64,000 nt of DNA from Chelydra serpentina (GCA_037349315.1 JBAIAC010000006.1:54494501-54558500); one strand, 5' to 3'. Shown: positions 34,262 to 47,389, counted from the stretch's first letter. The notes: generated by a model from the sequence alone, not told the origin. Made by a program: numbers and translations.

Positions 34262-34500
34262 CTATCTCCTGTATTCATGCCTAACCTACATAATTTTCTC
34301 TTCTACACATTTTGCCACCCAACTTTTCAAACCCTTTTCCATCTTAATATATTAATTCTGGTCCTAAAATAATACCTCTGAGCACTGCACTACTCATCTT
34401 TTGCCATATTAAAAATGTACTATTATATGTCTGAAAAGGAATTAGAGGACAACACATTGTTTGGCTCCGATGTATCTTTTCTCATCTTATTTGTTTATTA
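34262..34500 (-). mobile_element. Old CR1-type LINE, part 2
   Basis: The block ACATTTTGCCACCCAACTTT and the following 120 bp align with the region around 36,730-36,830 of the neighbouring CR1. This supports one element split by the insertion at 33,648. The 5' end is approximate. Confidence 0.55.
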
Positions 34501-35725
34501 CTACTTAATAGGCAATGGCTGCATAATTTTCAGCCTTCGAATAAAGCACTGAATTTTCCTTGTCTAGCAAGGAGTCATTGTTCACTATTATTGTTTAAGG
34601 GAGATAAACAATTCATGACAACCACTGGACGAGATGCAGGATCATTCAGCCTTTCACTTTTAGTTCATTGATATGAATCCAGTCCAGTTGATAGTAATCA
34701 AAAGTCATTACGCTCCCATGACTTTTCACTTGTCTATATGAAATTAGTTAGGTTTTAGTAGAGTTTCTAACAGACAGATGTCCACGTAATACAAACAGCA
34801 CCAGCACACCTCGCCTCCACAGAGTTGCTAAACACTGATCAAGAATAGAACATGAACTAATCTCCCACCTCCAAAGAGGTGTATAGGTCCTGCAAAGCTT
34901 GTGAGGAAATCCTCCTGGACCAGCAATATTTCATTCCAGGGATGCCTCATAAAAATACCTGTGGGACATGGGACATCCTCACTGAGGGAGGAGGAAGGGT
35001 TCTCTGGAAAGCAATCTGGAGTTTGTTAAGAAGCTCAATTTGCCAATTCTGGGTTTAGGCAGTAAGGTAGGAACTCCATGTGAAGGATAGATTGGAATCC
35101 TCCTCTAGGCTCAGTGGTGAAGGTCAAGGCTGGCTCGGGGTTGTTCTTGGTTGACTTCTCTCTGAGATGTGGGAGAGCAATGTTTCTAGGAAATGTAATC
35201 CTTCCTGAGAGCCATATTTTAATCCTGATCTGAGGCAAGGCATCAAGTAAGGCCATAAAATATGTCTTTCCCACAGCTTGGAAGAGATCTGGAGGAAGTG
35301 AGACTGTTGCTATTCTCTCCTGGAAGCTCTGGCAAGTGAACCCATTGTTGCTTGGTTGGTTTTTGTTTTATATTGGATTTGAAGCAGACTCCTCTGAAGA
35401 GGTTCTCCACAAATTTCTGGAAGACTGTGGAAACACTGTACCGCCTTTGCTTGCAAACTGAAATAAAGCTCTTGGCAAGGGAACATTTTCTGGTAATAAA
35501 CTTCATAGATGTACGGCCTAGTTCAGGCTCCCTCTATAGATGCACATAACTGAAAAACTATTTTAGATATGTTTTTAAAAGATACAAGACTTGCCATTTC
35601 CCCTCCACCTGTTATTAGAAGCTTCCTTAGTAGTGTGTGACCAATATGATATTATAAACCAAGCTCTTAGTCCTATAGATACTGCTGTGGAGTGTAAAGG
35701 TGAGAATCTCAGTCCTGATAGGTCG
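34501..35725. other. No recognised feature
   Basis: Unannotated DNA with several short frames, none with a recognisable motif. Confidence 0.4.
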
Positions 35726-35734
35726 TGGGAAATT

Positions 35735-37722
35735 GAACATAAGAACAGCCATACTGGGTCAGACCAAAGGTCCATTTAGCCCAGTATCCTGTTCTCCAAC
35801 AGTGGCCAATGCCAGGTGCTTCATAGGGAATGAGCAGAACAGGTAATCATCAAGTGATCCATCCCGTCACCCATACCCAGCTTCTGGCAAACAGAGGCTA
35901 GGGACATCATCCCTGTCCATCCTGGCTAATAGCCATTGATGGACCTATCTCCCATAAACTTACCCCTAGTTCTTTTTTGAACCTTCTTATAATCTTGGCC
36001 TTCACACCATCTCTGGCAAGGAGTTCCACAGGTTGGCTGTGTATTGTGTGAAAAAATACTTCCTTTTGTTTGTTTTAAACCTGCTGCCTGTTAATTTCAC
36101 TTGGTGACCCCTAGTTCTTGTGTTAAGAGAAGGAGTAAATAACACTTCCTTATTTACTTTCTCCACACCAGTCATGATTTTATAGACCTCTATCATATCC
36201 CCGTTAGTCGTCTCTTTTCCAGGATGAAAAGTTTCAGTCTTAATAATCTCTCCTCATATGGAAACTTTTCCATATCCCTAATCATGTTGTTGCCCTTTTC
36301 TGAACCTTATCTAATTCCAATATATCTTTTTTTGAGATGAGGTGACCACATCTGCACACAGTATTCAAGATGTGGGCATACCATGGACTTATATAGGAAA
36401 TATGATATTTTCTGTCTTATTATCTATCCCTTTCTTAATGATTCCCAACATTCTGTCCGCTTTTTTGACTGCCACAGCATATTGAGTGGATGTTTTCAGA
36501 GAACTAGCCACACTGACTCCAAGATCTCTTTCTTGAGTGGTAACTGCTAATTTAGACTCCAACATTTTATATGTATAGTAGGGATTATGGTTTCCAATGT
36601 GCATTACTTTGCTTTTATCAACATTGAATTTCAGCTGCCATTTGATTGCCCAGTCACCCAGTTTTATGAAATCCCTTTGAAACTCTTCACAGTGTGCTTT
36701 GGACGTAACTATCTTGAGTAGTTTTGTATCATCTGCAAATTTTGCCACCTCACTCTTTGCCCTTTTTTCTAGGTAAATATGTTGAATAGTACTAGTCCCA
36801 GTACAGACCCCTGGGGGACACCACTATTTACCTCTCTCCATTCTGAAAACTGACCATTTAGTCCTACCCTTTGTTTTCTACCTTTTAACCAGTTACTGAT
36901 CTATGAGAGGACCTTCCCTCTTATCCCATAACAGCTTACTTTGCTTGAGAGCCTTTGGTCAGGGATCTTGTCAAAGGCCTTCTGAAAATCTAAGTATACT
37001 ATATCCCCCTTATGCACATGATTGCTGACCCCCTCAAAGAATTCAAGTAGATTGGTAAGGCATGATTTCCCTTTACAAAAACCATGTTGACTTTCCCCCA
37101 ACAAATTATATTCATCTATGTGTCTGACAATTCTGTTATTTACAATAGTTTCAACCAGTTTGCCCGGTACTGAAGTCAGGCTTATTGGCCTGTAACTGCT
37201 GGGATCTCCTCTGGAGTCCTTTAAAAAAAATTGGCGTCACATTAGCTATCCTCCAGTCATCTGGTATAGAAGCTGATTTAAATGACAGGTTACAAACTAC
37301 AGTTAGTATTTCTTCAATTTCACATTTGAGTTCCTTCAGAACTCTTAGGTGAATACCATCTGGTCTCGGTGACTGATTACTGTTTAATTAATCAATTTGT
37401 TCCAAACTCTCCTCTACTGCCACCTCAATCTGGGACAGGTCCTCTGATTTGTCACCTAAAAAGAATGGCTCAAGTTTGGGAATCTCTCACACATCCTCAG
37501 CCGTGAAGACTGATGCAAAGAATTCATTCAGTTTCTCCACAATGGCCTTATTGTCGAGTGCTCCTTTAGCATTTCGATTGTCCAATTGCCCCACTGGTTG
37601 TTTAGCAGGCTTCCTGCTTCTGATGTACTTTAAAACAAAATTGCTATTACTTTTTGACTCTTTGGCTAGCTGTCTTCAAATTCTTTTTTGGCCTTCCTAA
37701 TTATATTTTTACACTTGGAATG
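35735..37722 (-). mobile_element. Old 5'-truncated CR1 LINE (different subfamily)
   Basis: The 3' end lies at GAACATAAGAACAGCCATAC (plus strand). The minus-strand frames, read in order from the right, give a linker with NFVLKYIRSRKP, then [20 protein letters not shown] and YLDFQKAFDKIPDQRL. These are followed by [14 protein letters not shown] and finally [25 protein letters not shown]. Stops and indels break it into at least three frames. The reverse-transcriptase order is complete but the element is dead. It is about 2 kb, with the endonuclease missing. Confidence 0.9.
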
Positions 37723-37927
37723 TTAGAAGTCATCCTGGGAGAGATGGACCAGTGAGCAGAATCCGGGCCAGGTGGTCAAAGCTGCATGATAAATACAGCT
37801 TATCACATGGCTGTTAGCACCACATAATAATGTGTTTAATTAGTCAGTGGTTTGCTACCAACATTAAAAATCAATTGAAAACAGAAATGTATTCTAATGT
37901 GTGTACATGTAACTCTTTAAAAACTAA

Positions 37928-38020
37928 AGGCCAGATTCTTAGATGATGTTAATCAGTGTAGCCCTATTTAAATCAATGGAGCTATGCCAATTTAATCTCA
38001 CTGAGGGTCTGCATACATGT
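37928..38020. repeat. Old palindromic repeat
   Basis: GGCCAGATTCTTAGATGATG leads to AATCAATGGAGCTATGCCAA and a right part, TTTAATCTCACTGAGG, that partly mirrors the left. It belongs with the copies at 22,100 and 60,680. Confidence 0.45.
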
Positions 38021-39500
38021 TTACTGCTACATAGTGAGTGATGTCTTTGGTGAACTGTTTCAAACAAATGTATTCATGACATTTTGTATATTTATATAGT
38101 TCAAAAGATCTCATTTTTAGAGTGATTGAAAATTATCATACATATTCCATAGTAAACAGAAGTCAGTTGAAATCAAATGACCAGCTACTATTTGGACATT
38201 GGCATCTGCCTTTTACTTGGTTTATGATAGACAGTCACACAGGAAATATTTGTTATTAGTGAGTAGAAGAATATTTAAAGGACCTGAGAGTAAGAAGTAA
38301 GGAATGATGAATTGCAAAACTGAGAAGCATTTGCTTGCTCTTAAAATTAAATCTGAAGTCTACTTATTTCCCATGGAACAAGATCTAAGTGTGGGGAATG
38401 CCATTTGTCTCTGGGAATTCAAATCAGTTGCATGCCACGGCTGAAGTGACAGAGCACGCTTTTCAGTAATGCCCCCAATCTCTGTGCTCAGAAAAGAAAA
38501 AGTGACTATGTTGGTTGCAGTTTTAAAACACCAATAGTTTTAATGTTACACCCATCCAGAGACTTATATTTACTAATATACTAACTGTTGTGCCTCATAT
38601 AAACGCTTTGGTGACGTACTTGTAGCACCAACATCAATGCTGAAATGATTGCTTATTTCCAAGTTGTCTGTCATCCGTATCTCAGTTAAGATAAAGAGAT
38701 CAGCCTTAGTGTAAAGTATTGGAAATGTGATTCTCCTTGACAGAGCTATTTGAAGGACCACTGAAGTGCTTTAACTGAAGAAATAGCTTAATATCTGAAA
38801 CCATTAGCAGGATTCAGACTACAGGTATTAATTGAAATTACTGTTTTGAAAATAATTTCCTTATATGACAAACTGTGTTCAAGATTCTCTCCCTCATGGA
38901 AGAGCTGGTGAAATTCCATCACCTAAAGAATTATGAAGAATGCAGCCCCTGCTCTGCTTTGCGTTGGTAATATCATCAGCTCTTAGAGAAAGAACACTGA
39001 ACCTTGAATTTGGTTCTTGGCAGATAAAAACTGTTCAGTTCACTTGTAAAGTGTATTTGTCTTTAACTTTAAGGACACATTTGTAGTATTAGGTGCAAAT
39101 GCTTTCCCCGGTATCCAGCCTGAATAACATGGCTGGGTACTGGGATCTCTCCAGAGACAGAAGTCGGGGAGGTACGTTACATTCCCCACTATGGACTCCG
39201 TGAGGAGTCATTTGCTAGATGCTAGTCCACTAATGGATCAAGCAACCGCTAGCACCACACTTACACAGATGCAAAAGGCCAAAGGATTCAGTTAGCATCA
39301 GATCCTCCTGCCTTGCTCCAAGCCTCACTGGCTCTCTGTTTTCACGTGGCAATATAAATAGCCCCTGTGGACCTGAGTACTCTCAGACACACAAAGTGAG
39401 CGTCCACTGTCTCCGTGCTCATGAAGCTCAGAGCATGACTTGCCCACTAATGATTTAAAATCTTAGCCTTCTGCTTTTTTTTCCCCAGCTCACCCTTAAT
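38021..39500. other. No recognised gene
   Basis: AT-rich for most of its length, with a more GC-rich part at 39,100-39,460 that has no matching ends or coding frame. Confidence 0.4.
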
Positions 39501-39504
39501 TGTA

Positions 39505-39630
39505 CCAAGGAATTAGTATTATTTGTATTGTGGTAGCTAGAGATGCCAATCCGGGCTCCATTGTGCTAGACACTGTAGCCACATGTCCCAAGACAGTCCT
39601 TTACCCCAAAGAATTATAATCTTACAATAC
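39505..39630. repeat. Old interspersed repeat (GTGCTAGACACTG type)
   Basis: The order TTATTTGTATTGTGGTAGC, then CCATTGTGCTAGACACTG, then CCCCAAAGAATTATAATCTT is a familiar dispersed reptile/amniote repeat. A weaker relative lies at 59,325-59,410. The class was not determined. Confidence 0.5.
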
Positions 39631-40237
39631 ATTTTTGTGGACATCTTTTCTTTACATTTATATATTTCCTTTTGGAAGGGAGCTAGGGACTGGTCCTATG
39701 AATTATTATGTAGATCTGGGTTCTTTGCTGTCATATACCATTTACCCTTAAGGAACTCAAGGGATCTTACAAGCATAACATTATTACAGCTGAATCTTTT
39801 GACCATAATATTATTGGGTGTGTTCAGTAATACTAGCATTTCAGGTCCATCGTATCCAAGAAGGATTACAATTCTTTTAGCTTTTTGCATCCATCAAATG
39901 GCAGCAGACAAAAAGCCAATCTGCCCTTTTAAGGTAACAACAATGGCAAGCAATCAACGTTGCAGTTCAGGGAAGATGTTAAAATAACATCTAAAGGAAC
40001 GTACTTAATTTCAGCCTACTGATGTAAATGAAAAATTCTTTTCAAATATATTTTGATAGCTGATGTGCTGCTAAATACTTTTCAGTGCCATGACTTTGAT
40101 AACTTCCATATATTCAAAATTTTGTTGCTACAAATATTTGGCATTAAAAAGTTAAATGCATTTTAGATAGTCTGAGATGTTCTTAGATAAAATTAGTTAC
40201 TCCCCCTCTGTCTTGTGTGGAGTCTGATTATATAATA

Positions 40238-40800
40238 TGTGACAAAGTTCCTCTTCTATCTTGGTGGGTCCTGCTCTTATTGGCGGATTTTGCTTGCCTC
40301 AGAGATCTTCCTCTCTGGTAGAACCCACAGTCCAGGTTAACTCCTCCTGCGTCTGATCAGGAGTTGGGAGTTTGGGGGGGAACCCGGGCCCGCCCTCTAC
40401 TCCGGGTTCCAGCCCAGGCCCCTGTGGCCTGCAGCTGTTTAGAGTGCTTCCTGGAACAACTGCAGGACAGCTACAACTCCCTGGGCTACTTCCCCATGGA
40501 CTCCTCCCAACACCTTCTTTATCCTCACCACAGGATCTTCCAGCAGTATGCCTTCTCACTCTCAGCTCCTAGTGCCTCTTGCTCCCAGCTCCTCACACAC
40601 AACCTCCTTCCACAGCTCCTGACATCCCCCCATCACTGACTAACTGGGAGGCTTTTAACTAGCTCCAGTCAGCCCTTGATTGATTGGGACACCTGAAGCC
40701 AATCTAGCCATCTCCACTGCTTTTTCTAGAAGGATCTTAATTGGCCCCAGGTGTCTTGATTAACCTTGCTCCTGAAGCCCTGACTGATGATGGGGAGTTG
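40238..40800. mobile_element. GC-rich LTR-like sequence
   Basis: The block starts TGTGACAAAGTTCCTC in AT-rich surroundings and becomes C-rich. It has no coding frame with a motif. The start and composition suggest an LTR of a retrotransposon, but I could not find the matching end, a target duplication or a second LTR. GC-rich sequence continues to about 41,340. Confidence 0.4.
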
Positions 40801-41344
40801 GGCAGAGAGGTGGCAGGAAGTTCTGCACAACTTCCTGGGACTAGGGCTGGTGAAAAGCAGGAATGGCTGGGGCAACAGTGGTGCAGAAACAGCTGCTGCT
40901 GCTGCAGGGACCCAGCAGGCTCAGAGCATCCTGAGCATGTTGCCCTGGGGAGCCTGCTCTGGCTCTGCACTGTACATGAGACTCAGCCAGAACCTCAAAA
41001 GGAAGGAGATGCCTTCATCGGTGACTGAGGGAGTGAGTGAACAGATGTGTGGTGCACATCTTTATGTCCTGCATATCTGGGCAGCCTGGGACTCTATGTT
41101 ATTTTGACTGCTAGAGGGAGAGTAGGGAGCGGTTCAACCAGAATCTACAGCTGAGGGGTCAACCAGGGGACCAGACCAAGGGGCCAGTTGAGACTCATCA
41201 GGGAAATCTGGGCCAGCACCGGGACTATAGCAACAGACACCAAACACAACATAGACCTGGACTTCGCACTCAAAGCTCACACACTAGAGAGACACGCTGG
41301 GGCATTTTGGATTCTGAATCTGTCTGTTGCTAATCAAGGTGACT

Positions 41345-42411
41345 GTACAAACTGAGTGTTTGTACTAGTAATGGCATGGGAGTGATTCCTGGGTAAATTC
41401 CTGCTTTCCCAAAAGCAGTAAGAGAGGTCCCAAGCCAAGTCTTAGTAAGCAAAATTGAAGTAGATGGCTAAGATTGAATAATTCTTTTTCTTGATCTAAA
41501 TTTAAATTGTCAGACAATGGGAATGAATATTGATGCCTGATCAAATCCATTTTACCCAGACTCCACATGTCAGTTTTTAGGGTACTATTAAATCAGTACA
41601 CTAGATTATCAGAGAACATGTGGTATCTTACTTTTAAAAAAATAGTTCCAAGTAAAGAGTGAAGTTTTCTTCATTTGATTTATTAAATTCATTTTCCTCT
41701 TTTCCCATGCTTTCATTGAAAATCAACCAACTGAAAGTATCCTTCTCATTGTCTTCTCCTCCCTTTTATTGGCTATTATGTTTTAGAATGTATGTGAGAT
41801 CTCTGGAGGACAGAGGTGGCACATTTTCAAAGATGCTCTGAGAAACCGTCTAAATATTCTGTATAACAATGGCAGCCAAATTTATTAATTTTTCTCCTTA
41901 TCTGAAAAATATTCATTTTGGCAGTGCTCTGGAAATATATGGGAACAATTTAACATGATTTATGTTTTCCTGCCTCTAATGTTTTATGGCAGCTTTTTTT
42001 TAAAGACGTGCTTATTTGACACTCAGCCAGTGTTATCTGCTATGTCCTTGGGAATTCTGACCCTTTAAACCACAGTTGAATTTTTAATATAAGCTATTCA
42101 AGGCAGGGTATCTTTTCTCCAAAAAGCTGTTTTGAACTTCAAGAACAACATGGATGAAATGCTACAGAAGCCTGCCCTTAAACTAGAACTAGACAATGCT
42201 ACTAAATTCTGGTATGGCAGCAAGTACAAAGATAACATCAGTTTCTGCCCTGCGCGATAGACGTGTGGAAGAAGAAAGTCACAGAAGATGTTTTATAAGA
42301 AAATAAACCTAACCTAAAATATAATACTGTAACTCCTAAGATTTTCTTAGAATGGCAAAGGCTATAGAATCTGGTCCCTAAAAGTGATTTGCAAAGGGGG
42401 GGAAATCCTGG
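41345..42411. other. No recognised feature
   Basis: AT-rich DNA without element ends or coding evidence. Confidence 0.4.
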
Positions 42412-42419
42412 GATTTTGG

Positions 42420-42859
42420 CAGGGCCGGTGCAAGGAAGTTTCGCGCCCTAGGCGAAACTTCCTTGCACCAGCCCTGCGTCCCCTCCTCCTCACTCCACGG
42501 CAGACAGCTCCCCTGCCTGCAGCAGCTAGCCCCCCCACCCGCAGCAGCTCAGCCCCCCCGCCCACGGCAGCTAACCCGCCCGCAGCGGTTCCCCACTCCC
42601 CCCAGGGCAGCCAGGCCCCCTTCCCCCTGCCCATGGCAGCTCCCCATCCCCCCGCGGCAGCAGCTCACTTCCGCCGGCGACAACAGCTCCTCTGAAGCTG
42701 CATTCTTGGCGGCGTTTCGGCAGCCGCTTTTATTGCCGCTGAATCGCCGCCGGGAGTCGCTGCCACGGAAATGCCACTGAGGGTGGCGAAATGCCGCCCC
42801 CCCAAATCCTGGCACCCTAGGCAACCGTCTAGGGTCGCCTAGTGGAAACACCGGCCCTG
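42420..42859. mobile_element. hAT-type GC-rich element with exact 8-bp duplication and end hairpin
   Basis: GATTTTGG flanks it at 42,412-42,419 and 42,860-42,867. The termini are CAGGGCCGGTG and CACCGGCCCTG, a perfect 11-bp inverted pair. Immediately inside the left end, GGTGCAAGGAAGTTTCGC pairs perfectly with GCGAAACTTCCTTGCACC across a 7-nt GCCCTAG loop. The interior is a C-rich series of imperfect CAGCTCCCC-type repeats. No coding function is supported. Confidence 0.92.
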
Positions 42860-42867
42860 GATTTTGG

Positions 42868-43719
42868 TCATTTTTACTACTGCTGTGGCATAAAAGGAAG
42901 ACAGCAGCTTGTTTTAAATATGGGTATTTTGTTTGTTTCTTACCTTGTTCTGAGGGGGCTTGGGGAAAGAAACATAGGGCTAGCCACTAAGTGTCCCATA
43001 TTCCTTGCATCTGAATGGATTCTGGGACCATCTGCACAGGGCCTCCTGTGACTCCATACCAGCTCTGTGCCTCAGGACCCCCTCCTTCCAACTGCTTCCT
43101 GGCAACACAAGCTCCACTGCAGTCACACTGCCACCACTTTGTCAGCCAGCAGAAATCCTAGGAATGAGCCTTAAGGGAGGATGCCCACCACTGGGGGTCC
43201 AGCAATGGAAAATGTGAGGGGTTATTATTATTAATTATAGCCTGGGGCTGTAATAACTGCCCTAGGGAATCTCCATGGGATCATCCAAAGGATGAGGCAT
43301 TTCCACTCAGCCTCACCCTGACGTGCCTGCTGCTCTCCAGCCCCAATCTCTCTCTTCCTGTTTACAACTCACAGATCCTTGGACCTATGGTGCAGCCTTT
43401 GCAGGGTGTAGGACAAGACTGGGTTCTGAGGGAGCTAATTCCCCACCCCTTCCCTTGATCTATGTGTGGAGAGCCCACTCTGCATGAATCACTAGGGCAT
43501 GATTAGTTATTAAATGAAGGGGTGGGGGTTATTAATGGAGAAACTTGACTGTACTTAATGGGGGATTTTTATTTGATTAACTTGGGTAGTACATCTCTCC
43601 ACCATTATTTTGATTATGCATAGTAAAAATATACACTATTGTATTACATATCTATCTGTACATGGCTACTGCCACTGTCAAATTACATAAATTGGTATTT
43701 TGTTTCTTTGTGTACAAAT
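42868..43719. other. No recognised feature
   Basis: Mixed-composition DNA with no supported gene or element. Confidence 0.4.
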
Positions 43720-43722
43720 TAA

Positions 43723-44023
43723 GGGCTTGTCTTCACTAACGAGGTAAGTCAACCTAAATTACGCTACTCCAGCTACATGAATAATGTAGCTGGAGTCGAC
43801 GTAGCTTAGGTCAATTTACTGTGGTGTCTTCACTGCACTGCGTTGATGGGAGATGCTCTCCAGTCAACTTACCTTACTCTTCTCCGGGAGCTGGAGTACT
43901 GTATCGGAGTCGACTGGAGAGCGTTCTGCTGTCGATTTAGCAGGTCTTCACTAGACCTGCTAAATCGACACCCGCTGCAACGATTGCAGCAGTGTCGATC
44001 TCCCCAGCAGTGAAGACGAGCCC
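43723..44023. mobile_element. Harbinger MITE with two terminal hairpins and TAA duplication
   Basis: The ends are GGGCTTGTCTTCACTA and GTGAAGACGAGCCC, flanked by TAA at 43,720-43,722 and 44,024-44,026. Near the left end CTCCAGCTACAT pairs with ATGTAGCTGGAG across GAATA. Near the right end GTCGATTTAGCAGGTC pairs with GACCTGCTAAATCGAC across TTCACTA. Confidence 0.88.
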
Positions 44024-44026
44024 TAA

Positions 44027-46300
44027 CACTGATAAATAAGAAGTGTCTACCTTCTTTAATACTGCACATGAAAGTGCCTCTTTACTGTTATCTTTCACAG
44101 TTATGGAATATCTGCAGTCCCCTGTCATTGTAGTCTGGTGTCCCCTATTCCTTCTTTCTGCTCAAGATCTTTGGTCTAGGAGGTTATTTTGATGAGATTC
44201 CATTTCAGTGCATCACCAGAAATGTGCTCCATTAAGAATGTGTTCTGTAAAGGCAGCAAGAATAATTACACTGCTAGGAGCAGAAAGAGAGTAGTGGTAT
44301 GCAGTTAAAACTATGAGAAAGCTAGTTATTATAGTCAAAGTAAAAGAGCTAAGAGGTAGTGTTGGTGTTGCGATTAACTGAAATGTTATCTGTTAGCTGT
44401 AGCTGTCAGCAAAAATACTAAAGAAACAGCAGCTCCATCATACTGCTAGCAGAGGAGTGGAGCAATCCTAGATCCAAAATAGACTTCGGAGTCAGTGTTT
44501 TCTTCTAATGAACCCCATTAAGAGTCATGAGCTGTTTATTTTAAAGCCTAGTTTGACCTGGATGATAATGCTGCTGCTATTAAAACGGGTGACCCATAAA
44601 ATATTTGAAATACAAATACAAAAGGCAGAACTATTTAAAGTAAAGGTTATGTGGGTATATTACAACACATCTGTCGTGCAACTTGCCATACTAATGATTC
44701 TCAGCTACTGTATCCCAGCTTCAGTTTAATTAACATTAAGGATAATTAATTGCTAATAAAAATGCAAATTACATTGCTCAGTTGAAGCACAAAGAATCGG
44801 TTTATTTTCAGCTATTATAACATTTACTTGTCCTTTTTGGGAAAATATTTACAAAAGCATATCTTTCCATCTTTTTTGGCTGGCCTTATAGAATAAAAGA
44901 AACTGCCATTTTCTTTTGATCATGAATGCCAAGATAAATGTAATAAAGCCTGTGGGCTTTTTGTTGTTTTACTGTTTAGAAAAACCTATGCAACAGCCCA
45001 ATGCAGTTCTGATTGTCAAGCTAATGAAGTACAGCCAGACTGGAGATACTACCATGGGTCAGGAGACCTGGACATTTCTGAACTGAGGCCAAGGGAGCCC
45101 AGACACATCACAGAGGTGATGCATACATAACCTTTGGGGGAGGGCATGCTCCGTTGTTTTTCAGAACCACATAGCTGCCTGATTCAAGGAGCAATCCTGA
45201 CTCAAACAGTGGCCTATGTAGGAAGAAGGGGGCAGTTGTGCACTGCTCAGTTTCCCAAGGGTCACTGCCAAGAAAGCAGAACAAAGAGGAAGAAACCAGA
45301 GTGGCTTAGTGGTTTATGCTTCAGCATTTAAATTAGACTCACTGGACCAACAGGTCCAAATCTCTAGGTCTTTTCCTGGTAGATAGATGTACCATACAAG
45401 CTATTGTATGGGGGGCTTCTGATGACCTTTGAAGACAATGTTCTCTGTGTACATAAAAAATACCATGGCTCTCTTCATAAGAATTGTGGTTTTGCCATTG
45501 TATCCATGAGAAGGACTGTTTAACAGTTTGCAGGCTGGTTGGCTGGCAGCCACCCTCACTTAGACCTTGTTATATTTCAGTGGTACCCTATGGTATGCGT
45601 ACAGATTTATAGCATTTTTGATCCTTCAGAAAACTATGCATGATGGGCTCAATTTTGAGCAGTCTGGAGCACTCACCACTTTAAGGTGAATTGAATATTG
45701 TGCCATAATGTTAGCAGTTCTGTTTCCAGCAGGCACAGCCAATTCCCATTCCCCTCTCTCCTCCTTCTCACAACTAAATGTAATATCAGCCTGAGACCCT
45801 CATTTCTTTACTCTCCCCCTGCCCTTCCTTAGGTGTTCCTTCTCTCACCCATCCCAATGACTCTTACAGCTGGAAGGCTTCTCAAAGCTACAGTAGCTTT
45901 CACTGCTGCTCTAAATAAAATTGTGAGCTCTCAGTAGTTTGCCCCCTGAACAGTGCGAGCTTGATTGCTATTGCGGGTTTCCACTTGTCCTGGACCTCCA
46001 CCTTTTGTCTTTCTTTGGCGGGAGCCTCAGGACAAGGAAAGCCCCCCCCGCACCCATGAAATCCAATGCTACCCTTAACCCGCTAAGAAGGATCTCCCAG
46101 ATTTCTTGTTCCCAAGCCCCTTGGTCTTAACTGGCTAGCAGATCTCTATTGGAAGTGGTGCTCCTTGTTAGCAGTAACAACTGCTAATCTGCTGTGTCTT
46201 AGCAACTGTGATTGTGACCCCCAATCTGTTCACTCTGTGGACTGTGATTAATATGTGAATGTTGGACCTTCCACTAAGCTCGGACTCACTCCCCCTTCTC
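44027..46300. other. No recognised gene
   Basis: About 2.3 kb of largely AT-rich sequence. I could not support a gene or an element here. Confidence 0.4.
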
Positions 46301-46303
46301 TCT

Positions 46304-46533
46304 AGCAGCATTGCCAACCCCAAGCATTCAAACTTCAATTCAAGACCCAAAAATTAAGGTTGACTGGAAAATCATGACATTTAAAGCAATAATTTGGGGG
46401 TTCTTTTTTCCCTTCTGGTACTGGAATGTTTTGGATTCATGTTTTGATCCTGATTCCAGGAGCTGGGGCTCTAACAAAAATGCCAAATATCATGGTATTT
46501 GTGATGAAATTGTGAGAGATGGTAATACTGTTT
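46304..46533. mobile_element. Probable non-autonomous DNA element with GTTGCCAAC-like ends
   Basis: The left end, CAGCATTGCCAACCCC, and the reverse-complemented right end, CAGTATTACCATCTCT, are a diverged inverted pair. The ends also resemble those of the element at 10,648. No clear 8-bp duplication was found. Confidence 0.45.
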
Positions 46534-47385
46534 TAGCAAACTGTAGGTGCCGGACTGTGACATTTAAGCCCCTCTCTTGTCTCACCAAACTGAGTGCAGT
46601 ACTCAAGATGACAAGATTGTTTTACAGGAACTTTTTCTTCCTCACAGGTTCATTGGTTCCCTTCCCTGATCCTCCATGGCAGTTTTCCCTCTGGCTTTCC
46701 AACGTAGCTAGTGGAACCCAGGGCCCCCTAGTTAATTAGGAACTTTTGTGTTCCTCTCAGCTACTTGGTTATTCTGTCTCCTCCCGTTAGCCGATTTTCC
46801 CCTCAATTTTCTTTTCCTTTGGCACTCTCCATCTTGCACCAGAAGGCTCTTTGGGGTGCTGTCAGTGGTCTGCCTATCATAGTGCTCCCTTGTCTATAGT
46901 AGGAAGTTTTAGAAAAAATGTCCACTGGTGCATATGCACTAATGGGAGTCAGAGTGTAGAGGAGGTTCTGCTAGTTTCTGGTCTTTTTACTACTGTACCA
47001 TTTGTTGACACAGTAGTAAACCCACCAGTAGCTGCCCAAGGCTTTTCTATGCACCCCCTCTGCTGCAGCTGAGCCAGCTGATATGTTTTTCTAAAGCTTC
47101 TTAGTGTTGACATTACTTAGTTTTTATTTGCGTGGGTTTCCCTTATTGCAACATCATGGAGACATCTCACGTCTTCACTTCCCCTCTGATGCCCTTTCAA
47201 TGCCGGCTAACTAGCTGTTTTCCCTGCCTCAGAGCATAGGCTGTCCAGCCACACTTCATTCTGTCTCCCTCTTCTGAGGCTGCATGTTCTTACCCCTCTG
47301 ATCAACCAGCTTCTCTTCCTTCTTCATGCTGTAGAATCTGCTTTCCAAGAGGGAAAAGGTTTAAACTCTATTTTAGGTACAGTAT
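46534..47385. other. No recognised feature
   Basis: Pyrimidine-rich in places; no element ends or coding evidence. Confidence 0.4.
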
Positions 47386-47389
47386 CTGA

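Noticed and set aside
33657..34372. Frames of 82-127 codons
   Set aside because: They fall in a GC-rich insertion and its junction, with no domain.
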